Assembly (NCBI RefSeq): GCF_006539825.1
Contig: NZ_BJNT01000024.1
Coordinates: forward strand, 1-62,055
From: Corynebacterium variabile
Lineage (GTDB): Bacteria; Actinomycetota; Actinomycetes; Mycobacteriales; Mycobacteriaceae
Direction: 5' to 3'
Length of the DNA: 62,055 nucleotides
Every line of letters begins with the position of its first letter. Within the stretch, counting starts at the first letter, position 1. Position numbers and translations under genes: made by a program. Positions 18,986-28,481 of this stretch are shown piece after piece. Under the pieces are notes generated by a model. The model saw only the letters and a program-made list of their open reading frames with translations. It was not told the origin of the DNA and searched no databases.

Positions 18986-20365
18986 ATGGCGCAGCCCCGT
19001 TTCCCTCTGTTCACCACTCCGTACGGCCCCGTGTCCGGGTCATCGCGTGACGGGGTGGCCGTGTTCCGCGCCGTGCCGGTGGCGCACACCCACCATTTCG
19101 GGGAGCCGGAGCCGCCGCAACCGTGGAAGGAAATGCTGTCCTGCGCGGACACCCACGAGCGCCGTGAGCTACGGCTTCCCACGACCGTCTCCGTGTACGC
19201 CCCGGAGGACGCCTCGCCGGACGATCATCTGCCGGTGATCGCGTGGATCCACGGTGGACGCTACGAGGAGGGCCACGGCGACGACGGCTGGTACGACGGC
19301 ACCACTCTCGCCGCGTCCGGCTGCGTCGTCGTGACACTGAACTACCGCATGTGTCTGGAGGGCTTCCTGCCGCTCGACGAAGACGAGCCCGGGTCCTTCC
19401 GCGGCGTCGATGACCTGGTCCATCAGCTGCAGTGGATCCAGGACGCCGTGTCGCAGGTCGGCGGGGATGTCGCGAATGTCACCCTCGTCGGACAGTCCGC
19501 CGGTGGTGGTCTGGTGATGAAACTGCTCACCGACCGGCGGGCGGACGACCTGTTCCACCGCGCGATGGTCCTCTCCCCCGGTCTGCCCCGGATTCTTCCG
19601 CGGATCGGCTGGTCGGCGCGCCGTACGGTGGCACGCCTGAGCCTGGGATCGCGGTTGACGCGGGAAAAGGTGAGCCGACTGAGTACGGCACGGTGCACGC
19701 GGGCGTACCGGAGGATGGCGCTGATCTATTCCTCGGACTGTGCGCTCGGGCCGGGACCCGTGGACCTCGACAGGCTGAGGGAGGTGCCGCTCATCGTCTC
19801 GACGATGGAGGATGAGTTCATCCGCTTCCCCGGGGTGAGAAAACTCGACCGGGTGGTGGCGCGGGCGGGTCTGCCGTCGTGGGTGATGGTGCCGGGGATG
19901 CGTCTGCTCGGGGTACCGCGGCGGATGCTGGCGGGGTGGTGCCGGTATGTCGATGATGACCGCCCGATGGGCCGGACCGTCGGCGACACGATGATCCGCC
20001 GCTGGGCCTCGACGCTGCTGGAGACGATGCCCGGTGACCGGGTGTGGTCGTGCGAGTTCCGTGGCGGGACGTGGCGGGGTTCGCGCGTGGACGCACAACA
20101 CTGCGGCGAACTCCCGATGCTCTTCGGGACGCTGGATGTGGGGCGCAGGCTGGTGGAGTCCACCTGTGGTCCGGACGCACAGGAGCGGCTCGCCGGCCCC
20201 GGTGCACACTTCCGCGCCTCGGTGCTGTCTTTCGCCCGTGGTGTAGAGCCAGGGTGGGAACCGTTCGGCGATCAGCGGACGTCGCGGGTATTCAGCCTCC
20301 TCGGTGATGCTGGCGGTGAAGACCGGGATGTCTACCGGTCGATCCGGACAATGCTGCCGGCCTAG
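18986..20365 (+). CDS. Carboxylesterase, type B family
   Basis: A 459-residue alpha/beta-hydrolase of the carboxylesterase type B group. The oxyanion region is VIAWIHGGRYEEG. The nucleophile elbow is GQSAGGG (Ser in LVGQSAGGGLVMKLL). It has no signal peptide, so it should act in the cytoplasm on small esters. The C-terminal half is less typical and the acid and His of the triad cannot be placed with certainty, although ERLAGPGAHFRASVLSF near the end could hold the His. ATG at 18986 is chosen as start because a leaderless -10 box precedes it. The stop overlaps that of the HNH gene by four bp. Confidence 0.85.
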   Translation: MAQPRFPLFTTPYGPVSGSSRDGVAVFRAVPVAHTHHFGEPEPPQPWKEMLSCADTHERRELRLPTTVSVYAPEDASPDDHLPVIAWIHGGRYEEGHGDDGWYDGTTLAASGCVVVTLNYRMCLEGFLPLDEDEPGSFRGVDDLVHQLQWIQDAVSQVGGDVANVTLVGQSAGGGLVMKLLTDRRADDLFHRAMVLSPGLPRILPRIGWSARRTVARLSLGSRLTREKVSRLSTARCTRAYRRMALIYSSDCALGPGPVDLDRLREVPLIVSTMEDEFIRFPGVRKLDRVVARAGLPSWVMVPGMRLLGVPRRMLAGWCRYVDDDRPMGRTVGDTMIRRWASTLLETMPGDRVWSCEFRGGTWRGSRVDAQHCGELPMLFGTLDVGRRLVESTCGPDAQERLAGPGAHFRASVLSFARGVEPGWEPFGDQRTSRVFSLLGDAGGEDRDVYRSIRTMLPA

Positions 20366-21822
20366 AAAGGAATGTCGCGGACGCCTCGTTTTCCGTCGTA
20401 GGTGCGGGCGAGGGTCAGGGCCATGCTGGTGATCGCCTTCCATGTCTGCCGGGCTTCTTCATGTTCGGCCCGAGCGGCGACCCTTCTCGCCAGGGACTCG
20501 TCGAAGGTGGTGATCGCCCTGCCCATCGGGCCGGTCGGCACCGTGGTGACGGTATGCCCGTCATCGATGCTGGTGACCGAGGTGGTGCCGTCGGGATGCC
20601 GGGTGTAGTCCAGCAGGCCTCGGGTCTTGGCGTTGTGGCAGCCCCGGCACAGGGACTGCATCTTCTCGGTGTCGGTGCGATCGGTGTCCTGGTTGTCGGG
20701 GTGGTCACTGTCGAACCGGTGGACGTGGTCGGCGTCGGCGGTGGCGGCGGGGTTCTCACACCCCGGCGCCCGGCAGGTGCCGTCAATACCGGCGAGCAGG
20801 GCGCGCTGGTTGTCGGTGATGAACCGGGAATCATGGGCGGAGTGCGACGGCACGGTCAGGTGGGTGACCCGTCGGATCCACCGTTCCTCGGCGATCCCGG
20901 CCAGCCACCGGTTTTCCAGGTAGGTCTGCCCGGTGTCGATGTTGCGGTAACAGTTCAGTGTCACCTGCACGTCCCCGACGGCCCCGTGGCACAGTTCGGT
21001 GAACGCGGTGGCCCGCGAGCAGTCGTGGGCGTCGGCGACGGCGTCGACGATGCGGGTGACGCCGGTGCCTTCGTCGGCGGGGACGGCGATGTGGAAGACG
21101 GTGTAGTCGTCGTTGCGGGTGTCGATGCTGAAGTCAGTCTGCAGTGCCGGTGGTGGCACGTCCTGGTCGTCGGGGTCGACCGGTAGGGCGGTGGGTTGAC
21201 AGGTGCCGACAATGGCGGTGACACTCCGGCGCAGGATCACGGGCCCGGGGATGACCTGGTCGGGTCGGGTGGGGGTGAGCAGGGCGGCGATGCCGGTGTC
21301 GACGGCATCCAGGTAGGTGGCGGCGACACAGCAGGTCACGTCGGCGATGATGCGCAGCAGGTCGAGGCTGAACGCGCCGCCGGCTACGGCGTCGGCGGTG
21401 GCGGGCAGGCGGGTGAGCATCGTGCCGATCTCGCAGTAGGTCAGTGCTTTACCGCGGGTGATGCCCAGGCGGCGGGCGATGGTGGCGGTGGTGCGGCGGA
21501 TCTCGTCGGTCCCGTCGGGGGTCACGGCGGCGGCCAGGGACAGGTCGAGCAGGTTCGCCGTGGTTTTCGCCGTGGACAGTGGGTCGGGGTTGGTCAGGAT
21601 CGCCCAGCCGGCGGGTGCGTCGGGGTCCTGGCGGTGGTCGGGGGTGGGGCGGTGTGTGGTCAGTTCGCCGTCGGGGTCGGCGATGTAGTTGAGGGTCAGG
21701 TCGAGGAGTGCGCCCTCGCCGAGGTCGATGTCGGTGGTGATCTGGTCGAACAGGGCGTTGAATGCCATCTCCTGGATGGCGTGGCGTTTGGTGGTGGTGA
21801 CGGTAGTGGTGACGGTGGTCAT
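20362..21822 (-). CDS. DUF222/13E12-type protein with C-terminal HNH endonuclease domain (copy 1)
   Basis: A 486-residue protein with an N-terminal DUF222 region and a C-terminal HNH module. The latter shows CRAPGC, then ADHVHRFD, then CRGCHNAKTRG, that is, two zinc-binding Cys pairs around the HNH His residues. Such proteins are abundant and often multicopy in actinobacteria (the 13E12 repeat family of mycobacteria). Their biological role is unsettled. The ATG at 21822 has an AGGGGG ribosome site. The extreme N-terminus is a Thr/Val repeat (MTTVTTTVTTTKRH). A strong promoter and a perfect palindrome lie upstream. A second, divergent copy sits at 41103-42386. Confidence 0.88.
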   Translation of the reverse strand: MTTVTTTVTTTKRHAIQEMAFNALFDQITTDIDLGEGALLDLTLNYIADPDGELTTHRPTPDHRQDPDAPAGWAILTNPDPLSTAKTTANLLDLSLAAAVTPDGTDEIRRTTATIARRLGITRGKALTYCEIGTMLTRLPATADAVAGGAFSLDLLRIIADVTCCVAATYLDAVDTGIAALLTPTRPDQVIPGPVILRRSVTAIVGTCQPTALPVDPDDQDVPPPALQTDFSIDTRNDDYTVFHIAVPADEGTGVTRIVDAVADAHDCSRATAFTELCHGAVGDVQVTLNCYRNIDTGQTYLENRWLAGIAEERWIRRVTHLTVPSHSAHDSRFITDNQRALLAGIDGTCRAPGCENPAATADADHVHRFDSDHPDNQDTDRTDTEKMQSLCRGCHNAKTRGLLDYTRHPDGTTSVTSIDDGHTVTTVPTGPMGRAITTFDESLARRVAARAEHEEARQTWKAITSMALTLARTYDGKRGVRDIPF

Positions 21823-21903
21823 GGTGTCCCCCTGGGGAGCATGAGCAGAGCGTGGATGGTGTGGTGGAGAGAGGTGCGGTGAGGTGTCGGGCGTCTGCTG
21901 CCG

Positions 21904-21932
21904 ATAATACATCGAAGTCGGAAACAATACAA
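21904..21932 (-). promoter_or_regulatory. Promoter of DUF222/HNH copy 1
   Basis: On the minus strand the -35 box is TTGTAT (21927-21932), the spacer is 17 nt and the -10 box is TATTAT (21904-21909). The leader would be about 75 nt. The 14-bp palindrome at 21934-21947 abuts the -35 box. Confidence 0.65.
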
Positions 21933-21933
21933 G

Positions 21934-21947
21934 TGTTCGTACGAACA
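21934..21947. repeat. Perfect palindrome TGTTCGTACGAACA, likely operator
   Basis: A 14-bp perfect palindrome immediately upstream of the -35 box of the HNH gene, and about 55 bp upstream of the C-S lyase -10 box on the other strand. Its half-site order (GTTC-N4-GAAC) is the reverse of the LexA SOS box (GAAC-N4-GTTC). The binding protein is not identified. Confidence 0.5.
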
Positions 21948-22014
21948 AATTTTCTGGTACCGTCGTCGATACCCGCTCCTCTCCCCCGCCCCCACTGCAC
22001 ATAGACTGGTCAAC

Positions 22015-23220
22015 ATGGCTCTCACCTTCCCTTCCCTGGACACCCTCCGCACCCGTGGCACGATGAAATGGACAAAGTACGACCCCGACGTCCTGCCCTT
22101 GTGGGTCGCCGAAACCGACTTCGAGACCTGCCCTGCCGTCGCCGCGGCCGTGAAGGACGCTGTCGACCGTGAGTACTTCGGCTATCCGGAGATGGGTGCG
22201 GCGTCCCGCGAGCTCGCCGAGGCGCTGGCGTCCTTCTCCCGGGCTCGCCACGGCTGGACGATCGACCCCGCAAACGTCACCTACTGCCCCGACGTCGTCA
22301 AGGGCGTCATGGTGGCGATCGAGGCACTCACAGAGGAGGGATCGACCATCGTCATCCCAATGCCCGCCTATCCCCCGTTCCAGAAAGTGCCGCAGGCCAC
22401 CCGCCGGCCGGCCGTGTACGTCCCGATGGGCGGGAACGGTTTCGACCTCGAGGCACTTGAGCAGGCCTTCTCCTCGGAATCCAACCCGCACGGTGTCGGC
22501 TCGATGATCCTGTGCAACCCCTTCAACCCGCTCGGCCGTGCGTTCACCGCCGAGGAACTGAGCGCAGTCGTCGATCTCGCCGCCACCCACCACGTGCGCG
22601 TCATCTCCGACGAGATCCACGCCCCGCTGGTCTACTCCGGCAACCACGTCCCCACCGCCACCGTCTCGGAGACCGCCGCAGCGAACACCGTCACGGTCAC
22701 CGCCACCTCCAAGGGCTGGAACACCGCCGGCCTGAAGTGCGCACAGATCATCGCGTCGAATGCGGAGGACGCCAAGATCATCGGCCGACTGTCCAACCTG
22801 CTCACCGGTGAAGCCTCCACCATCGGCCTGAAGGCGGCGACCGCCGCCTACACCGAGGGGTACGACTGGCTCGTCGAGGAGGTCGACCACCTGGCGGCCA
22901 ACTGGGCCCACCTGGAGAAGCGGCTGCCCGAGGTCCTCCCCGGCATCCGGCTGCCACAGCAGGAGGCGACGTTCCTCGCCTGGCTGGACCTCTCCGGGGT
23001 CGACCGGCTGCGCGACGGGGACGGCACCGTCACCCGTCCGGCCGAGAGACTGCGGACGCTGGCCAAGGTCGCCTTCAACGAGGGCACCGACTTCAGCCCG
23101 GTCGGGGCAGGGCACGCTCGGTTGAACTTCGGGACATCAAGGGCCATTCTCGACGAAGCACTTGACCGCATCGCCGCCGCCGACCTCCGTGGCGGCGAGC
23201 CCGTCCCCGGAGACCTGTGA
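22015..23220 (+). CDS. PatB/MalY-type PLP-dependent C-S beta-lyase (cystathionine beta-lyase)
   Basis: A 401-residue fold type I aminotransferase-like enzyme of the MalY/PatB group, equivalent to the corynebacterial AecD. It should cleave cystathionine and related S-conjugates to a thiol, pyruvate and ammonia. Signatures are VAETDFETCPA at the N-terminus, NPFNPLGRAF, SDEIHAPLVY (Asp contacting the pyridine nitrogen) and ATSKGWNTAGLK with the PLP lysine. The TAGACT box seven nt before the ATG indicates a leaderless message. The stop overlaps the GTG start of the ABC exporter. Confidence 0.92.
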   Translation: MALTFPSLDTLRTRGTMKWTKYDPDVLPLWVAETDFETCPAVAAAVKDAVDREYFGYPEMGAASRELAEALASFSRARHGWTIDPANVTYCPDVVKGVMVAIEALTEEGSTIVIPMPAYPPFQKVPQATRRPAVYVPMGGNGFDLEALEQAFSSESNPHGVGSMILCNPFNPLGRAFTAEELSAVVDLAATHHVRVISDEIHAPLVYSGNHVPTATVSETAAANTVTVTATSKGWNTAGLKCAQIIASNAEDAKIIGRLSNLLTGEASTIGLKAATAAYTEGYDWLVEEVDHLAANWAHLEKRLPEVLPGIRLPQQEATFLAWLDLSGVDRLRDGDGTVTRPAERLRTLAKVAFNEGTDFSPVGAGHARLNFGTSRAILDEALDRIAAADLRGGEPVPGDL

Positions 23221-25142
23221 ACAGTCTGACCCGAATACTCCGCTCGACCCGCCAGCTGTGGCCGTACTACGTCATGATCATCGTGGCGTCCACGGCAACC
23301 GCACTGCTGAATCTGGCGGCACCCTTCCTCATCAAGGCGGCGACCGACGTCATCGTCGACGCCATCAACGGCCTGCGTGATGTCGATGACGCCGCCACCG
23401 TCGTCATCTTCATCGCGCTGGCACTGTTCGCCGCCGAGCTGGCCTACACCGTCGTGCACAATATCGGCGGCTGGTTCGGCGACGTCATGGCGCTGAAGAT
23501 GCGCCAGCTGCTGTCCGACCGGTACTTCGCCAAACTGCTGTCCCTGCCGCAGTCCTACTTCGACAAGCAGGTCACCGGCACCGTCATCTCACGGCTCGAC
23601 CGCTCCATCCTGGGCCTCACCCAGTTCATCCAGAGCTTCGCGAACAACTTCTTCTCGATGATGCTCACCGTGATCCTCGTGCTGGCGGTGACCTCCTGGT
23701 ACTACTGGCCGCTCACCCTGCTGCTCCTCATCGTCTTCCCGCTGTACCTGTGGCTCACCGCCCTGACCAGTAAGCGCTGGATGGTGTGGGAGAAGGACAA
23801 GAACCACCACATCGACACCGCCCAGGGTCGCTTCGCCGAGGTCATCGGCCAGGTCAAGGTCGTGAAATCCTTCGTCACCGAACGTCGCGAACTCCGCGGA
23901 TTCCAGGAGCATTTCGCCGAAACTGTCGACCTGACGAAGTCACAGTCACGCTGGTGGCACCTTATGGACGCCATCCGCACCGGCGGCATGAACCTCATCT
24001 TCCTGGCCATCTACCTGGTGCTGTTCATCCGTACCCTGCACGGGCACTTCAGTCTCGGCGACATGGTCCTGCTCGTCCAGCTGGTCGCCACCATCCGTGG
24101 CCCCGCGTCCATGATGAGTTGGATGGTCGATTCGGCGCAGAAGGCCGCCGGCGGATCCCGCGACTACTTCGCCGCGATGGACGAGATCCCCGAGCCCACC
24201 GCCGACGCCGCCCTGCTGGACGCCGCGTCCCCGCACGGTGCCGCCCTCGTCGAGCCCCTGCCGGCCATCGAGCCTCTTCCCGCGACGTCACCGGACGCCT
24301 CGGTCATCGACTTTGACAAGGTGTCTTTCGGCTACGATTCGGACGCCCCGGAGGATGAGGTCATCCACAAGATGTCGTTCACCGCCCACCACAACGAGAA
24401 GGTCGCACTGGTCGGCGAGTCCGGTGGCGGAAAGTCCACCCTGGTCAACCTGCTGCTCGGGTTGTACCGGCCGACCGCCGGTACCCTGCGTATCAACGGT
24501 CATGACAGCGAGGACCTCACTGCCGCACAGCTGCGCAGCATGGTCGGCGTGGTCTTCCAGGAGCCGTCGCTGTTCTCCGGCACCATCCGCGAGAACATCG
24601 CCTACGGACGCCCCGATGCCTCCGAGGAGGAGATCCTCGACGTCGCCCGACGGGCCAACGCCGACGTCTTCATCAGCAGGTTCAGCGGCGGCTACGACAC
24701 GGTCATCGGCGAGCGTGGCCTCCGACTGTCCGGCGGGCAGAAGCAGCGCATCGCCGTCGCCCGCGCGATGCTGAAGGACGCCCCCATCCTCGTCCTCGAC
24801 GAGGCGACCTCTGCCCTCGACACCCGCGCCGAGCAGGCAGTCCAGGCAGGTCTGGAGGAACTGATGGTGGGACGCACCACGCTGGTCATCGCCCACCGCC
24901 TGTCGACTATCGCCACGGTGGACACGATCGTCACCCTCGACGGCGGGCATGTCGGGGAGATCGGCTCCCCTGCCGAACTGGCGACCTCCGGTGGCATCTA
25001 CGCGGAACTGCTGCGACTGACCGCCAGCACCTCGGCCGCAGACCGGAAGCGACTGCGCAGCTTCGGTTTCCATGACGGAACCCCCGTCGACGACGAGGAG
25101 GAACCTGTCGTCGACGGGGGTCCGGCGAAAGCCGCGGACTAG
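23217..25142 (+). CDS. ABC-type exporter, fused permease and ATPase
   Basis: A 641-residue half-transporter: six-helix type IV permease domain (residues about 1-320), linker, then ATPase. Walker A is GESGGGKST, the signature is LSGGQKQR, Walker B is ILVLDEATSALD and the H-loop is IAHRLST. It should work as a homodimer exporting a lipid, peptide or drug. The substrate cannot be read from the sequence. The GTG start overlaps the C-S lyase stop by four bp, so the two are co-translated. The C-terminal 40 residues are acidic. Confidence 0.93.
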   Translation: MNSLTRILRSTRQLWPYYVMIIVASTATALLNLAAPFLIKAATDVIVDAINGLRDVDDAATVVIFIALALFAAELAYTVVHNIGGWFGDVMALKMRQLLSDRYFAKLLSLPQSYFDKQVTGTVISRLDRSILGLTQFIQSFANNFFSMMLTVILVLAVTSWYYWPLTLLLLIVFPLYLWLTALTSKRWMVWEKDKNHHIDTAQGRFAEVIGQVKVVKSFVTERRELRGFQEHFAETVDLTKSQSRWWHLMDAIRTGGMNLIFLAIYLVLFIRTLHGHFSLGDMVLLVQLVATIRGPASMMSWMVDSAQKAAGGSRDYFAAMDEIPEPTADAALLDAASPHGAALVEPLPAIEPLPATSPDASVIDFDKVSFGYDSDAPEDEVIHKMSFTAHHNEKVALVGESGGGKSTLVNLLLGLYRPTAGTLRINGHDSEDLTAAQLRSMVGVVFQEPSLFSGTIRENIAYGRPDASEEEILDVARRANADVFISRFSGGYDTVIGERGLRLSGGQKQRIAVARAMLKDAPILVLDEATSALDTRAEQAVQAGLEELMVGRTTLVIAHRLSTIATVDTIVTLDGGHVGEIGSPAELATSGGIYAELLRLTASTSAADRKRLRSFGFHDGTPVDDEEEPVVDGGPAKAAD

Positions 25143-25148
25143 TCGGGG

Positions 25149-25358
25149 CTAGTCGTCCTTGCCGCTGCCGATGATCTTGTTGGCGGCGTCGGTGGACTTG
25201 TCCTTGAGCTCCTCGCCCTTCTGCTTGGCATCGGACTTGACCTGGTCGGCCTTGCCTTCGTCCTTGAGGGACTCGTTGTCGGAGGCGTTACCGAGAGCCT
25301 CCTTGGCCTTACCAGCCAGACCCTCGGCCTTGTTCTTCAGATCGTCGATTCCGGACAT
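25149..25358 (-). CDS. CsbD-family stress protein
   Basis: A 69-residue hydrophilic, lysine- and aspartate-rich protein of the CsbD/YjbJ type (GIDDLKNKAEGLAGKAKEAL, then a KADQVKSDAKQKGEELKDKS repeat). Members are induced by general stress. Their molecular role is unknown. I chose the ATG at 25358 because AAGGAG lies nine nt upstream. A start three codons earlier is possible. Confidence 0.85.
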   Translation of the reverse strand: MSGIDDLKNKAEGLAGKAKEALGNASDNESLKDEGKADQVKSDAKQKGEELKDKSTDAANKIIGSGKDD

Positions 25359-25470
25359 GCTGACCAACTCCTTGGGTTCGGGGATGTACCCTTCCAGTTG
25401 TACCGGAGAAAATCGCGGCCTGCATCGGATTCCGGGGTCGGAACAGAAGTGAACGGGGCCAACTTCTGGA

Positions 25471-26328
25471 CTAGGCGCTGTAGTCGTAGAAACCCTTGCC
25501 GGACTTGCGGCCGAGCTGACCGGCCTGCACCATACGGCGCAGCAGCGGCGGGCAGGCGTAGGACGGGTCGCCGTACTCCTCGTGCATGACGTCGGCGATG
25601 AAGGCGCAGGTGTCCAGGCCGACCATGTCGGCGAGGGTCAGCGGGCCCATCGGGTGGGATGCACCGAGCTTCATACCGGTGTCGATGTCCTCCTTGGTGG
25701 CCACACCCTGCTCGACCATGCGGATGGCGGAGAGCAGGTAGGGCACCAGGAGGAAGTTGACGATGAAGCCGGAACGGTCCTTGGCTAGGATGGCGGTCTT
25801 GCCGAGCACCTCGGCGGCGTAGGTACGGGCGGTCTCGACCGTCTCCCCGGTGGTGGTGAGGGCCGGGATGACCTCCACGAGCTTGAGGACCGGCACCGGG
25901 TTGAAGAAGTGCAGGCCGATGACGCGGCCCGGGTTCTCGGTGGCCGAGGCGATGGTCTGGATCGGCAGCGAGGAGGTGTTGGAGCACAGCGGGGCGGTCT
26001 TGTCCGTCACGATGGCGTCGAGCTTGGCGAAGACGTCCTTCTTGATGTCCTCGTTCTCGATGATCGCCTCCATGACCAGCTCACGGTCGGCGAAGTCCTC
26101 GAGGTCGGTGGTGAAGGTGAGGCGTCCGAGGGCGGCGTCCCGGTCCTCCTCGGAGAGCTTGCCGCGCTCGACAGCCTTGGCGAGGGACTTCTCGATCTTG
26201 GCCTTGCCGAAGTCCAGGAACTCCTGCTTGGCCTCCCACACCAGGACGTCGCTGCCGGACTTGGCGGCCACCTCGGCGATGCCGCCGCCCATCTGGCCGG
26301 CTCCGATGACACCTACACGCTGAACCAT
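25471..26328 (-). CDS. 3-hydroxybutyryl-CoA dehydrogenase
   Basis: A 285-residue NAD(P)-dependent L-3-hydroxyacyl-CoA dehydrogenase of the FadB2/Hbd/PaaH group. The Rossmann motif is GVIGAGQMGGGIA. The catalytic region HFFNPVPVLKLVEV holds the His-Glu pair. The C-terminal dimer domain has KDRSGFIVNFLLVPYL and ends GKGFYDYSA. It interconverts 3-hydroxybutyryl-CoA and acetoacetyl-CoA. AAGGAG precedes the ATG at 26328. It stands alone on the minus strand with no adjoining thiolase. Confidence 0.94.
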   Translation of the reverse strand: MVQRVGVIGAGQMGGGIAEVAAKSGSDVLVWEAKQEFLDFGKAKIEKSLAKAVERGKLSEEDRDAALGRLTFTTDLEDFADRELVMEAIIENEDIKKDVFAKLDAIVTDKTAPLCSNTSSLPIQTIASATENPGRVIGLHFFNPVPVLKLVEVIPALTTTGETVETARTYAAEVLGKTAILAKDRSGFIVNFLLVPYLLSAIRMVEQGVATKEDIDTGMKLGASHPMGPLTLADMVGLDTCAFIADVMHEEYGDPSYACPPLLRRMVQAGQLGRKSGKGFYDYSA

Positions 26329-26406
26329 GTTGTTCTCCTTGTCGCAAGACGGATTGTTATATCTGCATAGTGTAACCGGGGTCACTGCTCCCCGTGACAT
26401 CAGACT

Positions 26407-28206
26407 CTAACGGAGGTCCTCGTAGTCCTCGGGGTCGGCGTCCTCAACCTCCCCGACCACGCCCAGGTCGCCGGCGACGATGATGTTGCCGGGAACGATG
26501 AGGTTGCCGTCGGCGTCGTAGGACGCGGTAGGCAGCTCCTGGCCGGCGTTGTCGTAGCCGGGAGCGGGCTTGCGCTCATTCTCCTCCAGCGCCTCCGGGG
26601 TGTGCGTCTTCTCCCACTGCCGCGTCCGCGGTTCGGGACGGGCGTGGTAGTCGGCGTTCATGCCCTTGAGGATCGAGTACATCATCACGAAGAACATGAG
26701 GAAGAACGGCAGACCGATGATGATGGACACTTCCTGCAGGGCGTCGATGCCGGCATCCGGTGACATGATGAGGATCGCCGCGGCGACCGCGCCGATGGAG
26801 ACCGCCCACAGGACGCGCTGCCAGGTCGGGGTCACGTTCTCCTCACCGACGGCGAACATGTCGGTGACCAGGGCTGCGGAGTCGATCGAGGTGACGAAGA
26901 AGATTGCCACGATCACCAGGGCGAAACCGCTGACCACCGTCGTCCAGGGCATGGTGTCGAGCAGGATGAACAGTGAGGACGCCGCGTCCCCGTCCTCCAC
27001 CACGGGCCCGGAGACGCTGCCGGGGTTGTTGCGCTCGGCGTTGATGCCGGCGAACCCGAAGACGGAGAACCAGACGAGAATGAACAGGGCTGGTAGGGCC
27101 AGCACACCGCCGACGAACTCGCGGACCGTGCGTCCCTTGGAGATGCGGGCGACGAACATGCCGATGAAGGGCGACCAGCAGATCGTCCAGGCCCAGTAGA
27201 AGACGGTCCAGGTGCCCTGCCAGCCTTCGGTGGTGATCTCGTCGGCGTCCGACCAGAACATCAGCCGGGGCAGCCACTCGGCGTAGAGCGAGGCGGTGTC
27301 CAGGGTGCCGCGAAGCAGCAGGAGCGTCGGGCCGGCGATGAGGACGAAGACCATGAGGACCACGGCCATGATGATGTTGATATTCGAGAGGTTCTTGATG
27401 CCCTTGTCCAGGCCCGCGACGACCGACCAGCAGGACGCCGCGACGATAACCACGATGATCCCCACCAGCAGCAGCGTGGAGCTTTCGATACCGAAGACGG
27501 TCCCCAGACCGGACTCGATCTGGAGGACGCCGAGCCCCAGGGACACGGCGATACCGAAGACCGTGCCGATGATGGCGAGGGCGTCGATGAGTTTGCCGGG
27601 CCAGGCGTAGATCGCACCGCCGAGGACCGGTGCGAACGCCGAGGAGACGCGCGGCGGCAGGTTGCGCTTGTAGATGAAGTACCCGAGCGCGAGCCCCGGC
27701 AGGGCGAAGATCACCCACATGTGGACACCGAAGTGGTACATCGTGAAGCCCATGGCCTGGTTGACGGCCTCGTGGGACATCGGCTCCTCGTTCTGCATGG
27801 GCACGTTGACCGCGTGGTTGATCGGCTCGGCCACCCCCCAGAACATCAGGACGCTACCCAGACCACCGGCGAAGAGCATCGCGAACCAGCTCTTGAGCGA
27901 GTACTCGGGGCCCTCGCCGTCCGGCCCCAGGCGCATCCGGCCGAAGTGACTGACCGCCAGGACAAGCAGGAAGATCAGCGCGAGCGTGACGCCACCGATG
28001 TACATCCAGTTGAGGTTGGTCATCAACCAGTCGGAGATCGTGCCGAAGACGTCACGGGCGCCTTCGCTGAAGAGGATGCACACGGCCACGAAGGCGACGA
28101 TGAATCCTGCCGAGGTCCACAGGATGAGCGGATCAGGGCCCCTCTTCGCGTCCTTCACCTCCTCCCCCGTGGACGGGGTCGTTCCGGTGTCAGGTGAAGT
28201 GGTCAC
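26407..28206 (-). CDS. BCCT-family carrier (betaine/choline/carnitine type)
   Basis: A 599-residue secondary transporter with about 12 membrane helices. The family signature includes WTICWSPFIGMFVARISKGRT, here split as WTICWSPF and GMFVARISKGRTVREF. Helix 3 reads FAGGLGSVLMFWGVAEP rather than the GMGIG form of the sodium-coupled betaine carrier BetP, so the coupling ion is uncertain. The N-terminus is short and the C-terminal tail of about 80 residues is acidic, which in relatives takes part in osmosensing. Likely substrates are betaine-like quaternary amines, which would fit the N-demethylation genes 20 kb away, but the link is inference. The GTG start has GGAGGA 12 nt upstream. Confidence 0.9.
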   Translation of the reverse strand: MTTSPDTGTTPSTGEEVKDAKRGPDPLILWTSAGFIVAFVAVCILFSEGARDVFGTISDWLMTNLNWMYIGGVTLALIFLLVLAVSHFGRMRLGPDGEGPEYSLKSWFAMLFAGGLGSVLMFWGVAEPINHAVNVPMQNEEPMSHEAVNQAMGFTMYHFGVHMWVIFALPGLALGYFIYKRNLPPRVSSAFAPVLGGAIYAWPGKLIDALAIIGTVFGIAVSLGLGVLQIESGLGTVFGIESSTLLLVGIIVVIVAASCWSVVAGLDKGIKNLSNINIIMAVVLMVFVLIAGPTLLLLRGTLDTASLYAEWLPRLMFWSDADEITTEGWQGTWTVFYWAWTICWSPFIGMFVARISKGRTVREFVGGVLALPALFILVWFSVFGFAGINAERNNPGSVSGPVVEDGDAASSLFILLDTMPWTTVVSGFALVIVAIFFVTSIDSAALVTDMFAVGEENVTPTWQRVLWAVSIGAVAAAILIMSPDAGIDALQEVSIIIGLPFFLMFFVMMYSILKGMNADYHARPEPRTRQWEKTHTPEALEENERKPAPGYDNAGQELPTASYDADGNLIVPGNIIVAGDLGVVGEVEDADPEDYEDLR

Positions 28207-28286
28207 AACGTGTCCGGTTCCTCCGGGTCACCCCGGATGGTAGAGGTCAGGTGAACTGGTGACACCGGAGTCTACATGGACACACA

Positions 28287-28322
28287 GAACACCCCCGGCA
28301 CCTGACATGGCCGGGGGTGTTC
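28287..28322. terminator. Strong 13-bp hairpin between the protease and BCCT genes
   Basis: A perfect inverted repeat GAACACCCCCGGC (28287-28299)/GCCGGGGGTGTTC (28310-28322) with a 10-nt loop. It lies downstream of the protease gene on the minus strand and upstream of the BCCT gene. No U-tract follows on the minus strand. The rest of 28207-28481 holds no gene I can support. Confidence 0.6.
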
Positions 28323-28481
28323 TGCTGACGTTTCAAGAGGAGAATGCGCAGCTGCCGTATAGAAAGTTCCTTCCGATTCCGTTTCACCCCGTCTCTCTCG
28401 GGGACACCACTGAATTTACGACCCGTCCCTGGCAGCTAGCTGGCAGGGCGCTGCAGTGTCGCTATGACATTCTGTACCCTC

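Noticed and set aside
21934..21947. LexA SOS box
   Set aside because: The half-sites are in the reverse order (GTTC-N4-GAAC instead of GAAC-N4-GTTC).
21823..23115. N-terminal extension of HNH copy 1 into the C-S lyase region
   Set aside because: The extension is antisense to the lyase. A ribosome site and promoter support the ATG at 21822.
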